A stretch of DNA of 64,000 nucleotides from positions 248,001 to 312,000 of the forward strand of contig NZ_WQEG01000003.1 of assembly GCF_013033515.1 (NCBI RefSeq). Reading direction: 5' to 3'. Below are positions 36,294 through 45,537 of the stretch, piece after piece; position 1 is the stretch's first letter, and the number at the start of each line of letters is the position of its first letter. The stretch is from Ruegeria sp. HKCCA6707 (GTDB taxonomy: Bacteria; Pseudomonadota; Alphaproteobacteria; Rhodobacterales; Rhodobacteraceae). Under the pieces are notes generated by a model, which saw only the letters and a list, made by a program, of their open reading frames with translations, had not been told where the DNA came from and did no database searches. Position numbers and translations under genes: made by a program.

Positions 36294-36962
36294 TTGTATT
36301 TGGAACATAAAGTGTTTTGGTCGCGTCAATTGATCTCTGATAACTTACGGTCTTGGGTTGAAGACTGCTTTGACTGGTTCGATGAACATTTCGAACCACC
36401 GCGTAAAGTCATCCTGCCAACCAAAGAATTCTTCTCGGCTCCCGGCGGCGAAGATCATGAGACAGCCGAGCGCGTGTTGATAGACGTCAAACGCCTGTTG
36501 CACCTGAGCAAGCCAGTCACCTTGTTAACGCTGGATGTGTTGCCCGAGGAATACCGACACACGTATGAATCCGCTACATCGATTGCTGGGACACATCAGT
36601 CCATCGATGGGGCAACGGTGATCCGATACGATCCCGCGCTGTTGAAACGGCCCTTACAATTCATCAACCTTCTGGCGCATGAGCTTATGCACGCTCGGCT
36701 GGACGGCCATGAGGACGCCGTGCCTGGCGGATATGAAGCCCATGAGCTTGCCACGGATCTGGGATGTATCATCGCCGGTTTCGGCGTGTTCCAGTTGCAA
36801 AGCGCTGATGACGCCGGCTGGTCGGGGTACATGACCCAACCCACGCGTGCTTTTGCCCTGGCGCTATTTCTGAACCGACGTGGCCTAGGCACCGAGGAAG
36901 TGTCTCCTTTTCTCTCCGGTCGATGCAATCGACTGCTGCGCAAGGCGATCAAGGCGGTTTGA
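36294..36962 (+). CDS. Uncharacterised protein with an HExxH-type motif
   Basis: Up to 222 residues; I do not recognise the family. It has no signal peptide or membrane helix. The notable segment is LLAHELMHARLDGHEDAVPGGYEAHELATDLG: HELMH fits the zincin HExxH pattern, and a second HE pair lies about 20 residues on, which could supply the third ligand. This suggests a cytoplasmic zinc-dependent protein, but activity is unproven. The start is uncertain: TTG 36294, TTG 36300 or GTG 36312, none with a clear ribosome-binding site. It stands alone between a bactofilin terminator and aqpZ. Confidence 0.65.
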   Translation: MYLEHKVFWSRQLISDNLRSWVEDCFDWFDEHFEPPRKVILPTKEFFSAPGGEDHETAERVLIDVKRLLHLSKPVTLLTLDVLPEEYRHTYESATSIAGTHQSIDGATVIRYDPALLKRPLQFINLLAHELMHARLDGHEDAVPGGYEAHELATDLGCIIAGFGVFQLQSADDAGWSGYMTQPTRAFALALFLNRRGLGTEEVSPFLSGRCNRLLRKAIKAV

Positions 36963-37096
36963 TCCGTGGTGCCGCAAATCGGGCAGTCTCCTCATAGGGT
37001 TCTGACGCCGGAGCGGTAAAGATTCCCCGCTCACAAAACGTAAAAAAACATGTTATTCGAATGAGTATAAGACGTTTGTTTTTCGGAGGGATTTTG

Positions 37097-37786
37097 ATGT
37101 CATCGAAACTAATGGCCGAGTTCTTCGGCACGTTCTGGCTGGTTCTGGGGGGCTGCGGGAGTGCGGTGCTGGCGGCGGGTGTGGCCGATGTGGGCATCGG
37201 CTGGCTGGGCGTTTCCTTTGCCTTCGGCCTGACTGTCCTGACCATGGCCTATACGGTTGGCCATATCTCGGGCGGGCATTTCAATCCTGCCGTGAGTCTG
37301 GGTCTGATGGTCGGTGGGCGCTTTCCGGCCAAAGATCTGCTTCCCTACTGGGCTGCGCAGGTCGCGGGTGCCGTTGTTGCAGCGCTTGTACTCTATATCA
37401 TCGTCAGCGGTGCGCCCGGTTTCGAAGGCGTTGGAGGGTTTGCCTCGAACGGGTATGGCGCGGCCTCGCCCGAAGGGTATTCTTTGATGTCGGCCTTGGT
37501 GATCGAGATTGTGCTGACCGCGTTCTTTATCCTGATCATCCTTGGCGCCACGTCCAAGGGCGCCCCAGCTGGCTTTGCCCCCATCGCTATTGGTCTGGCA
37601 TTGACGCTGATCCACCTGATTTCGATCCCAGTAACCAACACTTCGGTCAACCCGGCGCGGTCGACCGGCGTTGCGCTCTTTGCGGATGGTCCCGCATTGG
37701 CACAGCTATGGCTGTTCTGGGTCGCACCGCTGATCGGTGGAGCCGTAGGTGCGCTGATCTGGAAGGTGATGTCGTCCGAAGACTGA
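37097..37786 (+). CDS. aqpZ: Aquaporin Z
   Basis: A 229-residue water channel with six membrane helices and both NPA half-helices: [12 protein letters not shown] in the first half and [13 protein letters not shown] in the second. The selectivity-filter arginine follows the second NPA, and the histidine expected in water-specific channels is probably H205-equivalent in [15 protein letters not shown] 37097 is chosen because GGAGG lies 8 bases upstream; an earlier ATG at 37061 would add a non-conserved extension. A strong bidirectional terminator follows. Confidence 0.93.
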   Translation: MSSKLMAEFFGTFWLVLGGCGSAVLAAGVADVGIGWLGVSFAFGLTVLTMAYTVGHISGGHFNPAVSLGLMVGGRFPAKDLLPYWAAQVAGAVVAALVLYIIVSGAPGFEGVGGFASNGYGAASPEGYSLMSALVIEIVLTAFFILIILGATSKGAPAGFAPIAIGLALTLIHLISIPVTNTSVNPARSTGVALFADGPALAQLWLFWVAPLIGGAVGALIWKVMSSED

Positions 37787-37828
37787 CTTGCAAAAGTGCG
37801 GGGTTCAGACGCCGCCGCGCAAAGCCTC

Positions 37829-37868
37829 AAAAAAACCCGGCGCTGTCATGAGCGCCGGGTTTGGTCTT
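37829..37868. terminator. Bidirectional terminator, aqpZ / cyclophilin
   Basis: AAACCCGGCGCT (37833-37844) and AGCGCCGGGTTT (37851-37862) form a perfect 12-bp stem with a 6-base loop. Seven A at 37829-37835 give the T tract for minus-strand transcripts. It separates two convergent genes. Confidence 0.85.
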
Positions 37869-37869
37869 T

Positions 37870-38418
37870 CTACTCGGTCACGGTGACCGTTTTCATCGCG
37901 TCCGGCTGCCCGATGACAGCGCCATTCGGTCCATCGCCGCGCTTGATCGCGTCAACCACATCCATACCGTCGGTGACCTGCCCGATAACGGTGTATTGAC
38001 CATTCAGGAACGGCCCCGGTTCGAACATGATGAAGAACTGCGAGTTGGCGCTGTTGGGATCCTGCGCCCTTGCCATGCCCACGACGCCTCGGTCAAAGTT
38101 GAAATCCGAGAACTCGGCGGGCAGGTCAGGACGGTCTGACCCACCTGTGCCTGCGCGGCGCAGATCGCTGCCCAGACGGCCATGTTCCACATCGCCGGTC
38201 TGCGCCATGAAACCTTCGATCACCCGGTGAAACACCACATTGTCATACTGGCCGGCGGCGGCCAGTGCGGTGATCTGTTCCACATGTTGGGGGGCGAGAT
38301 CTTCGAACAGGTCGACGGTGACGGTGCCATTGGCCCCCTCACCTTCGATTTCGATCTGCAAACCGGTCGCAAGCGCAGGACCGGCCAGCAGGGCAAATGC
38401 AGCCGCCAGCTTATACAT
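37870..38418 (-). CDS. Cyclophilin-type peptidyl-prolyl isomerase, exported
   Basis: A 182-residue cyclophilin with a signal peptide (about 1-17, cut after ALA), so probably periplasmic. Active-site segments are VVFHRVIEGFMAQTGD (arginine-phenylalanine-methionine-glutamine) and NSANSQFFIMFEPGPFLNGQYTV. It catalyses cis-trans isomerisation of prolyl bonds in exported proteins. Its start overlaps by 8 bases the end of a second, cytoplasmic cyclophilin gene, and the two are clearly paralogous. Confidence 0.9.
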   Translation of the reverse strand: MYKLAAAFALLAGPALATGLQIEIEGEGANGTVTVDLFEDLAPQHVEQITALAAAGQYDNVVFHRVIEGFMAQTGDVEHGRLGSDLRRAGTGGSDRPDLPAEFSDFNFDRGVVGMARAQDPNSANSQFFIMFEPGPFLNGQYTVIGQVTDGMDVVDAIKRGDGPNGAVIGQPDAMKTVTVTE

Positions 38419-38917
38419 CGGCAGCCACTTTGACGCTGATCATGCGATCGGGGCTTTGCGGCGGCTCTCCGCGTACAATCGCGTCCACATGCTCCATCCC
38501 GTCAATCACACGGCCATAGACCGTGTACTGGCCGTTCAGGAAATGGTTGTCCTTGAAGTTGATGAAGAACTGCGAGTTGGCTGAATCGGGGTTCTGCGAC
38601 CGGGCCGCACCCAAGGTGCCGCGATCATGCGGCAGCGACGAAAATTCGGCGGGAACGTTTGGCAGCGACGAACCACCGGTGCCCGCCATACGCAGGTTAA
38701 AGCCGTCTTCCATATCGCCGTGTTGCACATCGCCGGTTTGCGCCATGAACCCGTCAATCACACGGTGAAAGGCCACGTTGTCATACTCGCCCCCACGGGC
38801 CAGTTCCTTCATCCGCGCGCTGTGCTGCGGCGCGACATCGGGCAGAAGCTCGATGGTCACGTTGCCATCCTTCAGCTCGATTATGATCGTGTTTTCGGGG
38901 TCTTTGATCTCGGCCAT
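38411..38917 (-). CDS. Cyclophilin-type peptidyl-prolyl isomerase, cytoplasmic
   Basis: A 168-residue cyclophilin without a signal peptide. The active-site segments VAFHRVIDGFMAQTGD and NSANSQFFINFKDNHFLNGQYTV closely match the exported paralogue encoded immediately downstream. AGGAGG-like sequence (complement of cctcct near 38922-38932) precedes the ATG. It is divergent from pgk across 133 bases. The pair gives one isomerase per compartment from one transcript. Confidence 0.92.
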   Translation of the reverse strand: MAEIKDPENTIIIELKDGNVTIELLPDVAPQHSARMKELARGGEYDNVAFHRVIDGFMAQTGDVQHGDMEDGFNLRMAGTGGSSLPNVPAEFSSLPHDRGTLGAARSQNPDSANSQFFINFKDNHFLNGQYTVYGRVIDGMEHVDAIVRGEPPQSPDRMISVKVAADV

Positions 38918-39050
38918 GAGGCCCTCCTGTCATTTATTCTTGGCAAATAGTTATGACGCGCGCGCCTGAAAGCCAAGTGACGCATTGACCTGAGGGCAAA
39001 TAGCAGGAAAAGAACCGCCTAAACGGATTGCAAACAGCGAGGATCGCAGG

Positions 39051-40241
39051 ATGGGCTGGAAGACACTGGATGACATGGACCTGAACGGCAAGCGCGTTTT
39101 GGTGCGTGTCGACATCAATGTACCGGTTTCAGACGGTGTTGTGACCGACGACACCCGCATTCAGCGCATTGTGCCGACGGTTCAAGATATTCTGGCCGCT
39201 GGCGGTATGCCGATCCTTCTGGCTCATTTCGGGCGCCCCAAGGGCGAACGCGTGCCCGAGATGTCGCTTAAACAGCTGGTGCCCGCGCTTGAGACGGCCT
39301 TTGGCACGCCCGTTGTCTTTGCCGAGGATTGCGTAGGGCCCGCAGCAGAACAGGCGGCAGAGGCGCTGCAACCCGGTCAGGTCCTGTTGCTGGAAAACAC
39401 GCGCTATCACGCGGCAGAGACCAAAAACGACACCGATCTGGCCGCGGGCATGGCCAAGCTGAGCGATGTCTATTGCAATGACGCCTTTTCCGCCGCCCAC
39501 CGCGCCCATAGCTCGACCGAGGCCATTGCCCGCCTGCTGCCCGCCTGTGCGGGCCGTCTGATGCAGGCCGAGCTGCAAGCGCTTGAAGGTGCATTGGGCG
39601 CTCCCAAACGCCCCGTGACCGCGGTTGTGGGTGGCGCCAAGGTTTCAACTAAGCTGGAGCTGTTGGGCAATCTGATCGAGAAGGTCGATTATCTGGTCAT
39701 CGGCGGTGGGATGGCCAACACCTTTCTGGTGGCGCAAGGCATCAGTGTTGGGAAATCTCTTGCCGAAACCGCGATGAAGGACACAGCGGCCGAGATCCTT
39801 GCCAAAGCGCAAAGCGCGGGTTGTCAGATCGTTCTGCCCAGTGACGTGGTGGTCGCCACTGCATTCGAGGCCAATGCGCCGCATCAGGTCCTGCCCGCCG
39901 ATCAATGCCCCGAAGACAGCATGATCCTGGATGCAGGGCCCGACAGCGTAGCCACCATCACTGAGGTGTTTGCAAAAAGCCAGACCCTGATCTGGAACGG
40001 CCCCCTGGGCGCGTTCGAGTTGACGCCGTTTGATGCCGCCACCAATGCGGCCGCTTTGAAAGCGGCTGAACTCAGTCGTTCGGGTCAATTGATCTCGGTC
40101 GCCGGCGGTGGTGACACTGTCGCAGCGCTGAACGCCTCGGGCGCGGCTGCGGATTTCACCTATATCTCAACCGCTGGCGGTGCGTTCCTGGAGTGGATGG
40201 AAGGCAAAACCCTGCCCGGCGTCGCGGCGTTGGACCAGTAA
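39051..40241 (+). CDS. pgk: Phosphoglycerate kinase
   Basis: A 396-residue glycolytic/gluconeogenic kinase that transfers phosphate between 1,3-bisphosphoglycerate and ADP. N-terminal substrate motif [23 protein letters not shown], and [13 protein letters not shown] are present; the C-terminal nucleotide domain has [22 protein letters not shown] and [11 protein letters not shown]. Length is normal. The gene stands alone: the upstream gap holds its promoter and that of the divergent cyclophilin pair. Confidence 0.97.
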   Translation: MGWKTLDDMDLNGKRVLVRVDINVPVSDGVVTDDTRIQRIVPTVQDILAAGGMPILLAHFGRPKGERVPEMSLKQLVPALETAFGTPVVFAEDCVGPAAEQAAEALQPGQVLLLENTRYHAAETKNDTDLAAGMAKLSDVYCNDAFSAAHRAHSSTEAIARLLPACAGRLMQAELQALEGALGAPKRPVTAVVGGAKVSTKLELLGNLIEKVDYLVIGGGMANTFLVAQGISVGKSLAETAMKDTAAEILAKAQSAGCQIVLPSDVVVATAFEANAPHQVLPADQCPEDSMILDAGPDSVATITEVFAKSQTLIWNGPLGAFELTPFDAATNAAALKAAELSRSGQLISVAGGGDTVAALNASGAAADFTYISTAGGAFLEWMEGKTLPGVAALDQ

Positions 40242-40310
40242 AACAGAGCTTGCACAAAGCGCTAGTCAGCGGCGCTTTGCCAATCTCGTTTTTGGCTCCT
40301 GTTTTTGTAG

Positions 40311-40341
40311 CACAGGGGATTCACAAGCCGAATCACCTGTG
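40311..40341. promoter_or_regulatory. 31-bp near-perfect palindrome upstream of ftsB
   Basis: CACAGGGGATTC (40311-40322) and GAATCACCTGTG (40330-40341) are inverted repeats with one mismatch in 12 and a 7-base centre. Both arms contain a GANTC methylation site. It lies 70 bases after the pgk stop and 68 before the ftsB start. No T tract follows, so an operator is more likely than a terminator. Confidence 0.5.
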
Positions 40342-40408
40342 ACATAGTGTTTCCAGATGTCCGCTAAGGGCACATGTTCGAGGCAGTTTCTATTCGGTGG
40401 TTTCCCTA

Positions 40409-40708
40409 GTGACCCGTTCACATCGCCCCGGTTTGGGTGCAGTCCTGTTCTTCTCGGTCGCCTTCATGTTGGGCGCTTATTTCACCTTTGCCGCCGTGCA
40501 AGGTGACTATGGTCTGTTCCGCCGTGTCGAGATCGCTGCCGAACGGGACGCGCTGTCGCGGGATCTTACGCAGTTGAACGCCGAAATCGCGAAGATGGAA
40601 AACCTGACCCTGCGCCTGTCAGATACCTACCTGGATCTGGATCTGCTGGATCAGCAGGCGCGGTCCATTCTGGGCCTGATCCGCGCGGATGAGATCGTTA
40701 TTCAATAG
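40409..40708 (+). CDS. ftsB: FtsB/DivIC-like septum formation protein
   Basis: A 99-residue bitopic protein: a short N-terminus, one membrane helix (about 11-33, VLFFSVAFMLGAYFTFAAVQ), and a coiled coil (about 40-80) with EIAAERDALSRDLTQLNAEIAKMENL. FtsB joins FtsL and FtsQ in the divisome and signals septal wall synthesis. GTG 40409 is preferred; a GTG at 40397 would add four residues. The location before pdhA is a familiar gene order in this group. Conservation is weak for such small proteins, so the call rests on layout and context. Confidence 0.8.
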   Translation: MTRSHRPGLGAVLFFSVAFMLGAYFTFAAVQGDYGLFRRVEIAAERDALSRDLTQLNAEIAKMENLTLRLSDTYLDLDLLDQQARSILGLIRADEIVIQ

Positions 40709-40820
40709 TTCCATCCACCTTGTAAGACCTCATGGCATAGCGCGTCAGAGCGCATTAATTTCGCGTGAATGACCATGCGTCACATTTACCCTCGCCAGCA
40801 AGCGCCAAATGCTTTATGAA

Positions 40821-40840
40821 ATAGTTTAACGCTAAACTAT
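40821..40840. promoter_or_regulatory. Palindromic operator upstream of pdhA
   Basis: ATAGTTTA-ACGC-TAAACTAT has perfect 8-bp arms and a 4-base centre, 26 bases before the pdhA start. Its arms match those of the site before lpd (26351-26368). The position just upstream of the ribosome-binding site suits a repressor. Confidence 0.75.
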
Positions 40841-40866
40841 CTTGCCGAGAGGGGGAGATCGCCACT

Positions 40867-41856
40867 ATGGCTGCGCGAAAAACCACAAAGAAACCAAATG
40901 TTTCTGCGGAAGAACTCACGACATATTACCGCGAGATGCTGCTGATCCGGCGATTCGAGGAAAAGGCGGGCCAGCTCTATGGCATGGGCCTGATCGGTGG
41001 TTTCTGTCACCTGTATATCGGTCAGGAAGCAGTTGTTGTCGGGCTTGAAGCTGCGGCCAAAGAAGGTGACAAGCGGATCACCTCCTATCGCGACCACGGC
41101 CATATGCTGGCCTGCGGCATGGATCCGGGTGGCGTGATGGCCGAACTGACCGGGCGCGAAGGCGGCTTGTCCAAGGGCAAGGGCGGCTCGATGCACATGT
41201 TCTCGAAAGAGAAGCACTTCTATGGTGGTCATGGCATTGTTGGCGCGCAGGTGCCGTTGGGGGCCGGTCTGGCCTTTGCCGACAAGTACAAGGAAAACGG
41301 CGGTGTGACCTTTACCTATTTCGGGGATGGCGCCGCCAACCAAGGCCAGGTCTATGAGACCTTCAACATGGCCGCGATCTGGGATCTGCCGGTGGTGTTC
41401 GTGATCGAGAACAACCAATATGCCATGGGCACCTCGCAGGCACGCTCGACCTCGACCAAAGACATTTACCTGCGCGGCGAAGCATTCGGCATCCCCGGCG
41501 AGATTGTCGATGGTATGGATGTGCTGGCGGTCAAGGCTGCGGGCGAAAAGGCCGTTGCTCACTGCCGCGCAGGCAAAGGCCCCTATATCCTTGAGGTCAA
41601 GACCTACCGATATCGCGGCCACTCGATGTCGGACCCGGCCAAGTACCGCACCCGAGAAGAGGTTCAGAAGGTCCGCGAACAAAGTGACCCGATCGAACAT
41701 GTGCGCGAGATGCTTCTAACTGGCAAACACGCGACCGAAGAGGATCTGAAGGCGATCGACAAAGAGATCAAAGAGATCGTCAATCAGGCCGCCGAATTCT
41801 CAAAAGAAAGCCCCGAGCCTTCGGTCGAAGAGCTCTGGACAGACATTTACGCCTGA
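40867..41856 (+). CDS. pdhA: Pyruvate dehydrogenase E1, alpha subunit
   Basis: A 329-residue thiamine-diphosphate subunit. The cofactor motif runs from FGDGAANQGQVYE to VFVIENNQYAMGTS; the substrate loop YRGHSMSDPAKYRTREE carries the serine that eukaryotic kinases phosphorylate. With the beta subunit it decarboxylates pyruvate and transfers acetyl to lipoyl groups on E2. It is first in pdhA-pdhB-pdhC, with gaps of 15 and 12 bases. The palindrome directly upstream suggests control shared with lpd. Confidence 0.96.
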   Translation: MAARKTTKKPNVSAEELTTYYREMLLIRRFEEKAGQLYGMGLIGGFCHLYIGQEAVVVGLEAAAKEGDKRITSYRDHGHMLACGMDPGGVMAELTGREGGLSKGKGGSMHMFSKEKHFYGGHGIVGAQVPLGAGLAFADKYKENGGVTFTYFGDGAANQGQVYETFNMAAIWDLPVVFVIENNQYAMGTSQARSTSTKDIYLRGEAFGIPGEIVDGMDVLAVKAAGEKAVAHCRAGKGPYILEVKTYRYRGHSMSDPAKYRTREEVQKVREQSDPIEHVREMLLTGKHATEEDLKAIDKEIKEIVNQAAEFSKESPEPSVEELWTDIYA

Positions 41857-41871
41857 GAGGACGATTAAGAC

Positions 41872-43245
41872 ATGGCAACCGAAATTCTCATGCCCGCCCT
41901 TTCGCCCACGATGGAAGAGGGCACGCTGGCCAAGTGGCTGGTCAAGGAAGGCGACACTGTATCCTCGGGCGACATCATGGCCGAGATCGAAACCGACAAG
42001 GCGACGATGGAGTTCGAAGCCGTTGATGAAGGCATCATCGGCAAGATCCTGATCGCGGAAGGCAGCGAAGGGGTCAAGGTCAACACCCCCATCGCGATCC
42101 TGGTCGAGGAAGGCGAAGACGCCTCCGCCCTGCCCGCTGCGGCACCCGCCGCCGCAGCAGAGACCGAAGCCGCCTCAGCGGCGGTTGAGGCCCCTGCTCC
42201 CGCCGCTGCTGCCCCCGCCGCACCGGTTGTGGACTTGTCGCCCGATTGGCCCGCCGATGCCGAGATGAAATCCGAAACCGTCCGCGAAGCCCTGCGCGAC
42301 GCGATGGCCGAAGAAATGCGCAGCGACGAAGACGTCTATCTGATGGGCGAAGAGGTCGCCGAATATCAAGGCGCCTACAAGATCAGCCAGGGCCTGCTGG
42401 ATGAATTCGGCCCCAAGCGCGTGATTGACACGCCGATTACTGAACATGGTTTTGCGGGTATCGCTGTGGGCTCTGCCTTTGGTGGCCTGAAACCGATTGT
42501 TGAGTTCATGACCTTCAACTTCGCCATGCAGGCGATTGACCAGATCATCAATTCTGCCGCCAAGACGCTCTATATGTCTGGCGGTCAGATGGGCTGCCCC
42601 ATCGTGTTCCGGGGCCCCAATGGCGCCGCCGCCCGCGTGGCAGCGCAGCACAGCCAGGACTATGCCGCTTGGTATATGCAGATCCCCGGCCTGAAAGTTG
42701 TCATGCCCTATTCGGCAGCCGACGCCAAAGGCCTGCTGAAATCCGCAATTCGTGATCCGAACCCGGTGGTTTTCCTGGAGAACGAAATCCTCTACGGCCG
42801 GTCCTTCGACATGCCGCAAGTGGATGATCTGACTATCCCGCTGGGAAAGGCCCGCATTTGGCGCGAAGGCTCGGATGTGACGATCGTCAGCTTTGGCATC
42901 GGCATGCAATACGCGCTTGAGGCCGCCGACAAGCTGGCCGAAGACGGCATCAGCGCCGAAGTGATCGACCTGCGCACCATCCGCCCTATGGATACCGGCG
43001 CGATCATCAATTCGGTGATGAAAACCAACCGCCTGGTGACCGTCGAAGAAGGCTGGCCGCAAGGCTCAGTCGGCAGCTATATCAGCTCGGTGGTGATGCA
43101 AGAGGCGTTCGACTATCTCGACGCCCCGGTCATCAACTGCACCGGCAAGGACGTTCCGATGCCTTATGCCGCAAACCTCGAAAAACTGGCCCTGATCACC
43201 ACCGACGAAGTGATTGCAGCCGTGAAACAAGTGACCTACCGGTAA
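41872..43245 (+). CDS. pdhB: Pyruvate dehydrogenase E1, beta subunit with lipoyl domain
   Basis: A 457-residue subunit. An N-terminal lipoyl domain (about 1-80; lipoyl lysine in ETDKATMEF) and an Ala/Pro/Glu linker (about 85-130) precede the transketolase-like beta domain (about 135-325) with [19 protein letters not shown] and the C-terminal domain ending KQVTYR. A lipoyl domain on E1 beta is a known alphaproteobacterial feature. This lipoyl domain is nearly identical to that of the E2 protein encoded next, in protein and in DNA. Confidence 0.96.
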   Translation: MATEILMPALSPTMEEGTLAKWLVKEGDTVSSGDIMAEIETDKATMEFEAVDEGIIGKILIAEGSEGVKVNTPIAILVEEGEDASALPAAAPAAAAETEAASAAVEAPAPAAAAPAAPVVDLSPDWPADAEMKSETVREALRDAMAEEMRSDEDVYLMGEEVAEYQGAYKISQGLLDEFGPKRVIDTPITEHGFAGIAVGSAFGGLKPIVEFMTFNFAMQAIDQIINSAAKTLYMSGGQMGCPIVFRGPNGAAARVAAQHSQDYAAWYMQIPGLKVVMPYSAADAKGLLKSAIRDPNPVVFLENEILYGRSFDMPQVDDLTIPLGKARIWREGSDVTIVSFGIGMQYALEAADKLAEDGISAEVIDLRTIRPMDTGAIINSVMKTNRLVTVEEGWPQGSVGSYISSVVMQEAFDYLDAPVINCTGKDVPMPYAANLEKLALITTDEVIAAVKQVTYR

Positions 43246-43257
43246 GGAGCGAGACAG

Positions 43258-44571
43258 ATGCCCACTGAAATTCTGATGCCCGCCCTTTCGCCGACGATGG
43301 AAGAAGGCACGCTTGCCAAATGGCTGGTCAAGGAAGGCGATACCGTCTCGTCCGGTGACCTGTTGGCCGAGATCGAAACCGACAAGGCGACAATGGAATT
43401 CGAAGCCGTGGATGAAGGCACCATAGGCAAGATCCTGATCCCCGAAGGCTCGGAAGGCGTCAAGGTTAACACCGCCATCGCGGTTCTGTTGGAAGACGGT
43501 GAAAGCGCCGATGACATCGCAGCCGCACCAGCCGCAGCGCCAGCGGCTGCCCCCGCAGCCGCCGCGGGTAACGAGGCCGCCCCTGTGGCGTCCGAGGCAC
43601 CCGCCGCACCGGCAGCCCCAGCCCCGGCGGCGCCGGTCAAAGCCGACGGTGGCCGTATCTTTGCCTCGCCCCTGGCCCGTCGGATCGCGGCGCAAAAAGG
43701 TCTCGACCTGGCGCAGATCACCGGCTCAGGCCCGCATGGCCGCATTGTCAAAGCCGATGTGGAAAGCGCCACGGCGGCGCCAGCCGCTGCTGCGCCCGCA
43801 CCCGCTGCTGCGGCTCCGGCCCCGGCGACTGCGCCCACAGGCCCCTCAGCCGATATGGTTGCGCGCATGTACGAGGGTCGCGAGTACGAGGAAGTCCAGC
43901 TGGACGGCATGCGCAAAACCATTGCCGCACGTCTGGGCGAGGCCAAGCAGACCATCCCGCATTTCTACCTGCGCCGTGACATCAAACTGGACGCGCTGCT
44001 CAAATTCCGCAGCCAGTTGAACAAGCAGCTGGAAGGCCGCGGCGTCAAGCTGAGCGTCAACGATTTCATCATCAAAGCCGTTGCCAACGCTCTGCAACAG
44101 GTTCCGGCCTGTAATGCGGTTTGGGCAGGCGACAGGGTGCTGCAACTGAAACCCTCGGACGTAGCCGTGGCCGTCGCCATCGAAGGCGGGCTTTTCACGC
44201 CGGTGTTGCAGGATGCCGATATGAAATCGCTCTCGGCGCTCTCGACCGAGATGAAAGACCTCGCCGCCCGCGCCCGCGAACGCAAGCTGGCTCCGCACGA
44301 ATATCAGGGCGGCACCTTTGCAATCTCGAACCTGGGCATGTTCGGCATCGACAATTTCGACGCCATCGTGAACCCACCCCATGCCGGTATTCTTGCCGTG
44401 GGCACCGGGGTCAAGAAACCGGTGGTCGGCGATGATGGAGAGCTGACCGTGGCCACCGTCATGTCGGTCACCATGTCGGTCGATCACCGCGTTATCGACG
44501 GCGCGCTGGGGGCCGAGTTGCTCAAGGCCATTGTCGAGAACCTGGAAAACCCGATGGTGATGTTGGCGTAA
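43258..44571 (+). CDS. pdhC: Dihydrolipoamide acetyltransferase (E2 of pyruvate dehydrogenase)
   Basis: A 437-residue core subunit. In order: lipoyl domain (about 1-80, ETDKATMEF), Ala/Pro linker, peripheral subunit-binding domain (about 137-172, [18 protein letters not shown] and [13 protein letters not shown]), second Ala/Pro linker, and catalytic domain (about 205-437) with the histidine and aspartate in [15 protein letters not shown]. It accepts acetyl from E1 and passes it to CoA, and it binds E1 and E3. One lipoyl domain here plus one on E1 beta gives two per protomer pair. Confidence 0.97.
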   Translation: MPTEILMPALSPTMEEGTLAKWLVKEGDTVSSGDLLAEIETDKATMEFEAVDEGTIGKILIPEGSEGVKVNTAIAVLLEDGESADDIAAAPAAAPAAAPAAAAGNEAAPVASEAPAAPAAPAPAAPVKADGGRIFASPLARRIAAQKGLDLAQITGSGPHGRIVKADVESATAAPAAAAPAPAAAAPAPATAPTGPSADMVARMYEGREYEEVQLDGMRKTIAARLGEAKQTIPHFYLRRDIKLDALLKFRSQLNKQLEGRGVKLSVNDFIIKAVANALQQVPACNAVWAGDRVLQLKPSDVAVAVAIEGGLFTPVLQDADMKSLSALSTEMKDLAARARERKLAPHEYQGGTFAISNLGMFGIDNFDAIVNPPHAGILAVGTGVKKPVVGDDGELTVATVMSVTMSVDHRVIDGALGAELLKAIVENLENPMVMLA

Positions 44572-44590
44572 TCCCAGCAAACGACGTACA

Positions 44591-44625
44591 AAAAAGGCCG
44601 CCTCAACCCACGAGGCGGCCTTTTT
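44591..44625. terminator. Bidirectional terminator, pdhC / cysE
   Basis: AAAAAGGCCGCCTC (44591-44604) and GAGGCGGCCTTTTT (44612-44625) form a perfect 14-bp stem with a 7-base loop. The A and T runs within the arms provide T tracts on both strands, 20 bases after the pdhC stop and 19 before the cysE stop. Confidence 0.92.
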
Positions 44626-44643
44626 ACGTTTCTCAAGTCCGAC

Positions 44644-45453
44644 TTATTGATCTTTGCCCAACATATGATCCATCGAAATTGACGGCTGATCACAGCCGGC
44701 TTCTCCGACGATCTTTGCAGGGATCCCCGCCACTGTTTTGCACGGCGGAACTTCTTGCAGAACAACAGACCCGGCGGCGATACGGCTGCAATGGCCAACT
44801 TCGATATTGCCCAGCACCTTGGCGCCGGCCCCGATCAATACGCCATCGCCGATCTTGGGATGGCGTTGTTCTTCTTCTTTTCCGGTTCCGCCCAAGGTCA
44901 CGGAATGCAGCATCGAGACATTGTCACCCACCACCGCGGTCTCACCGATGACAATGGAGTGGGCGTGATCGATCATGATACCTTTGCCAATTTTTGCAGC
45001 GGGGTGAATGTCGATCCCAAAGATCTCAGACGAACGCATCTGGAAGAAATAGGCCAGATCATGACGGCCCTTGCGCCACAGCCAATGAGCCACGCGATAG
45101 GCCTGCATGGCCTGGTAGCCTTTGAAATAAAGAACTGGCTGCAACAGGCGATGACAGGCCGGGTCGCGTTCGTAGACGGCCATAAGGTCGGCCCGCGCAG
45201 CTTCGACCAGCGCCGGTTCGTCCGCATAGGCTTCATCCACGATTTCGCGCAGAACCATCATCGACATCTCGTTCGAGCTCAGTTTGGCTGAGACACGATA
45301 CGACAGCGCGCGTTCAAGGCTGCGGTGGTGAAGGATACAGGCATGCACCAAGCCGCCCATGAGCGGTTCTTTATCGACCGCAGCCTGAGCTTCTTCAGTG
45401 ATTCTGGTCCAGACCGGGTCAACAGTGGTGACGTGACTGCGCTTTTCCAACAT
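44644..45453 (-). CDS. cysE: Serine O-acetyltransferase
   Basis: A 269-residue enzyme that acetylates L-serine for cysteine synthesis. The helical N-terminal domain (about 1-140) includes DPACHRLLQPVLYFKGYQA; the left-handed beta-helix of hexapeptide repeats (about 145-245) has the catalytic aspartate-histidine region IDHAHSIVIGETAVVGD and LHSVTLGGTGKE. The C-terminal tail, which docks with O-acetylserine lyase and senses cysteine, ends GKDQ. It is divergent from the DksA-like gene. Confidence 0.95.
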   Translation of the reverse strand: MLEKRSHVTTVDPVWTRITEEAQAAVDKEPLMGGLVHACILHHRSLERALSYRVSAKLSSNEMSMMVLREIVDEAYADEPALVEAARADLMAVYERDPACHRLLQPVLYFKGYQAMQAYRVAHWLWRKGRHDLAYFFQMRSSEIFGIDIHPAAKIGKGIMIDHAHSIVIGETAVVGDNVSMLHSVTLGGTGKEEEQRHPKIGDGVLIGAGAKVLGNIEVGHCSRIAAGSVVLQEVPPCKTVAGIPAKIVGEAGCDQPSISMDHMLGKDQ

Positions 45454-45537
45454 GGCTTATGTCCTTTTGCTGCGCCTAGAATGCCATTTAGTGGTAAAAT
45501 TACCAAACGCAAACCCGTGATCGACAGGGCAACAAAA

